A DNA stretch of 6,478 bases from DASYSA01 sp036003885 (GTDB taxonomy: Bacteria; Acidobacteriota; Blastocatellia; UBA7656), in assembly GCA_036003885.1 (NCBI GenBank), contig DASYSA010000202.1, positions 1 through 6,478 on the forward strand, read 5' to 3'. Positions 5,642 through 6,478 of this stretch are shown here, piece by piece. The number at the start of each line of letters is the position of its first letter. The stretch's first letter is position 1. The translations under genes were made by a program, and so were the position numbers. The notes beneath the pieces were generated by a model, which saw nothing but the letters and a program-made list of their open reading frames with translations, was not told the DNA's origin and did not search any database.

Positions 5642-5818
5642 TTAGAATTGATAAGAAAGCCGCAGAGTGACTAATCGAGGTGCTGAGACGTGTGATCCGT
5701 TGAACTTCCTGCCCAGGCTTATCGGGTAGACGTCGCCGGTAAGGTTCTCAATCTCGAGCCGCGCCCTGACGTGATTCGCGAGGTCTTTCCGAACGCGAGA
5801 TTCAAACCCGAAACCCCT
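5642..5818 (-). pseudogene. C-terminal remnant of a TonB-dependent outer-membrane receptor
   Basis: Read on the minus strand, 58 codons between a TAA at 5821-5819 and a TAA at 5644-5642 give a peptide that matches the last beta-strands of TonB-dependent receptors. It starts RGFGFESRVRKDL, continues VRARLEIENLTGDVYPISLG (residues about 20-39), and ends FNGSHVSAPRLVTLRLSYQF. The ENLTG/N-x-x-YPI block, the GSHVSAPR turn and the final strand ending in phenylalanine are the hallmarks of these barrels; the terminal aromatic is the signal for outer-membrane assembly. Full receptors are over 600 residues, so the plug and most of the barrel are missing. The frame has no start codon of its own, and the other minus-strand frames upstream of 5819 do not continue the homology. 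I infer a deletion or rearrangement at about 5818, next to the promoter of the cytochrome gene. The call rests on remembered family pattern, not a search. Confidence 0.65.
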
Positions 5819-5846
5819 TTACACTTCAGTCGTTCTTTATTAGATT
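5818..5846 (+). promoter_or_regulatory. Sigma-70-like promoter of the cytochrome c gene
   Basis: TTTACA (5818-5823, five of six matches to the -35 consensus) and TAGATT (5841-5846, four of six matches to the -10 consensus) are separated by the ideal 17 bases. Transcription would start near 5853, about 19 bases before the ATG at 5872, leaving room for the GGAGG ribosome site. The -35 element begins at the base where the receptor remnant is cut off. Confidence 0.55.
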
Positions 5847-5860
5847 CGAATGAAGCTTCT

Positions 5861-5865
5861 GGAGG
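5861..5865 (+). promoter_or_regulatory. Ribosome-binding site of the cytochrome c gene
   Basis: GGAGG followed by TCTCAA (six bases) and then the ATG at 5872. It is a canonical Shine-Dalgarno and fixes the start of the exported cytochrome. Confidence 0.85.
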
Positions 5866-5871
5866 TCTCAA

Positions 5872-6478
5872 ATGAAACGAGTGATTGCCCTGTCCTTCGC
5901 ACTGGTCTGGTTTCTTCTAATGGGCGTGCCCACTCGTCTGAGCCGCGCTTTCGAAGGAGATCCTGTCACTTTCAACAACCAGGTAGTCCGTTTGCTGCAG
6001 CGCAAGTGTCAGGTCTGCCATCACCCCGATGATATCGGGCCCTTTTCTTTCATGACCTACACCGAGGCGAAACTATTCTCGGTGATAATGAGAGAGGCGG
6101 CAGAGTCGCGCAAAATGCCTCCCTGGAGCGCGGCCCCGGACTGCGGAGAGTTCGGAAACGAACCACGACTCACCGATGAAGAGATCGACATCCTGTCTCA
6201 ATGGGTCGATGCCGGCACACCGGAAGGAAAGCCGACAGACCTGCCTCCCCCGCTGCAGTTCAACAATGACTGGACGCTTGGTCCGCCGGACCTCGTGCTG
6301 CAACCCGAGTCAGAGTTCAATGTAGAACTCGGCGACGACATATATCGCTACTACTCGTTTCCGACCGATCTCCGCGGCGACCGATTCCTCTCTGCAATAG
6401 ATGTGAAGCCTGGCGCCCGGAGCGTTGTTCACCACGCCGTTGTTTACATCGATGAGGCCGGAGAATCGAAGCAGCCTG
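5872..6478 (+). CDS. Exported cytochrome c with copper type II ascorbate-dependent monooxygenase-like domain (N-terminal part)
   Basis: The first 202 codons of a larger protein that leaves the window. A signal peptide (MKRVIALSFALVWFLLMG, probable cleavage near SRA at residue 26) sends it outside the cytoplasm. Residues 30-120 form a small c-type cytochrome: the heme motif CQVCH is at 46-50, the probable axial methionine is Met82 in KMPPW, and the closing helix is LTDEEIDILSQWVDAG at 100-115. A proline-rich linker (DLPPP, 123-127) follows. From about residue 133 the sequence (DWTLGPPDLVL, then YRYYSFPTDLRGDRF, then PGARSVVHHAVVYID) resembles the first domain of copper type II ascorbate-dependent monooxygenases. 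The HH pair at 187-188 corresponds to the two adjacent copper-binding histidines of the peptidylglycine hydroxylase family. The remaining copper ligands and the second domain would lie beyond 6478. Substrate and electron donor are unknown. An extra cysteine, Cys91, lies just after the methionine ligand. Confidence 0.88.
   Translation, partial: MKRVIALSFALVWFLLMGVPTRLSRAFEGDPVTFNNQVVRLLQRKCQVCHHPDDIGPFSFMTYTEAKLFSVIMREAAESRKMPPWSAAPDCGEFGNEPRLTDEEIDILSQWVDAGTPEGKPTDLPPPLQFNNDWTLGPPDLVLQPESEFNVELGDDIYRYYSFPTDLRGDRFLSAIDVKPGARSVVHHAVVYIDEAGESKQP

Noticed and set aside
5396..5674. Plus-strand 92-residue frame with CSC and CESC cysteine pairs, a possible small zinc protein
   Set aside because: It starts at TTG without a ribosome site, its upstream half matches nothing I know, and its end overlaps the receptor remnant on the other strand, which explains that part better.

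Overview
The window is a dense bacterial chromosomal fragment, moderately GC-rich by eye, that carries parts or all of eight genes in head-to-head and tail-to-tail blocks. No RNA genes, CRISPR arrays or insertion sequences are visible. Four things point to a Gram-negative soil-type bacterium: separate (unfused) cofG and cofH, a remnant of a TonB-dependent outer-membrane receptor, exported redox proteins, and a cytochrome c/copper-monooxygenase-type protein. The gene mix and the GAATTTC-type heptamers suit Acidobacteriota (Blastocatellia-like) best, but this is a low-confidence inference with no phylogenetic marker behind it.

Left block (1-1595, minus strand): a phenylacetate-CoA ligase (PaaK) family adenylating enzyme is followed after 81 bases by the N-terminal 70 residues of an ABC transporter ATPase that runs off the window. 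The 146-base divergent gap between this block and cofG (1596-1741) holds two five-unit heptamer arrays facing each other. They form an inverted repeat in which 31 of 35 positions can pair.

Central block (1742-4127, plus strand): cofG and cofH overlap by 35 bases and encode the two radical-SAM subunits of FO synthase. This enzyme makes 7,8-didemethyl-8-hydroxy-5-deazariboflavin, the chromophore of coenzyme F420 and of some photolyases. No later F420 genes (cofC, cofD, cofE) lie in the window. cofH meets the next gene tail-to-tail with only two bases between the stop codons.

Right-centre block (4130-5233, minus strand): an exported peroxiredoxin of the BCP/PrxQ type is followed by an exported single-domain rhodanese, with a strong GC-rich hairpin between them. 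Together they suggest a small extracytoplasmic peroxide and sulfur redox unit. Upstream lie about 400 bases with no gene I can support (5270-5641). Next comes a 58-residue, minus-strand fragment (5642-5818) that reads as the extreme C-terminus of a TonB-dependent receptor, cut off by a stop codon on its upstream side.

Right end (5818-6478, plus strand): a sigma-70-like promoter starts exactly at the truncated edge of the receptor fragment. It precedes an exported c-type cytochrome whose continuing sequence looks like the first domain of a copper type II, ascorbate-dependent monooxygenase. The gene runs off the window.
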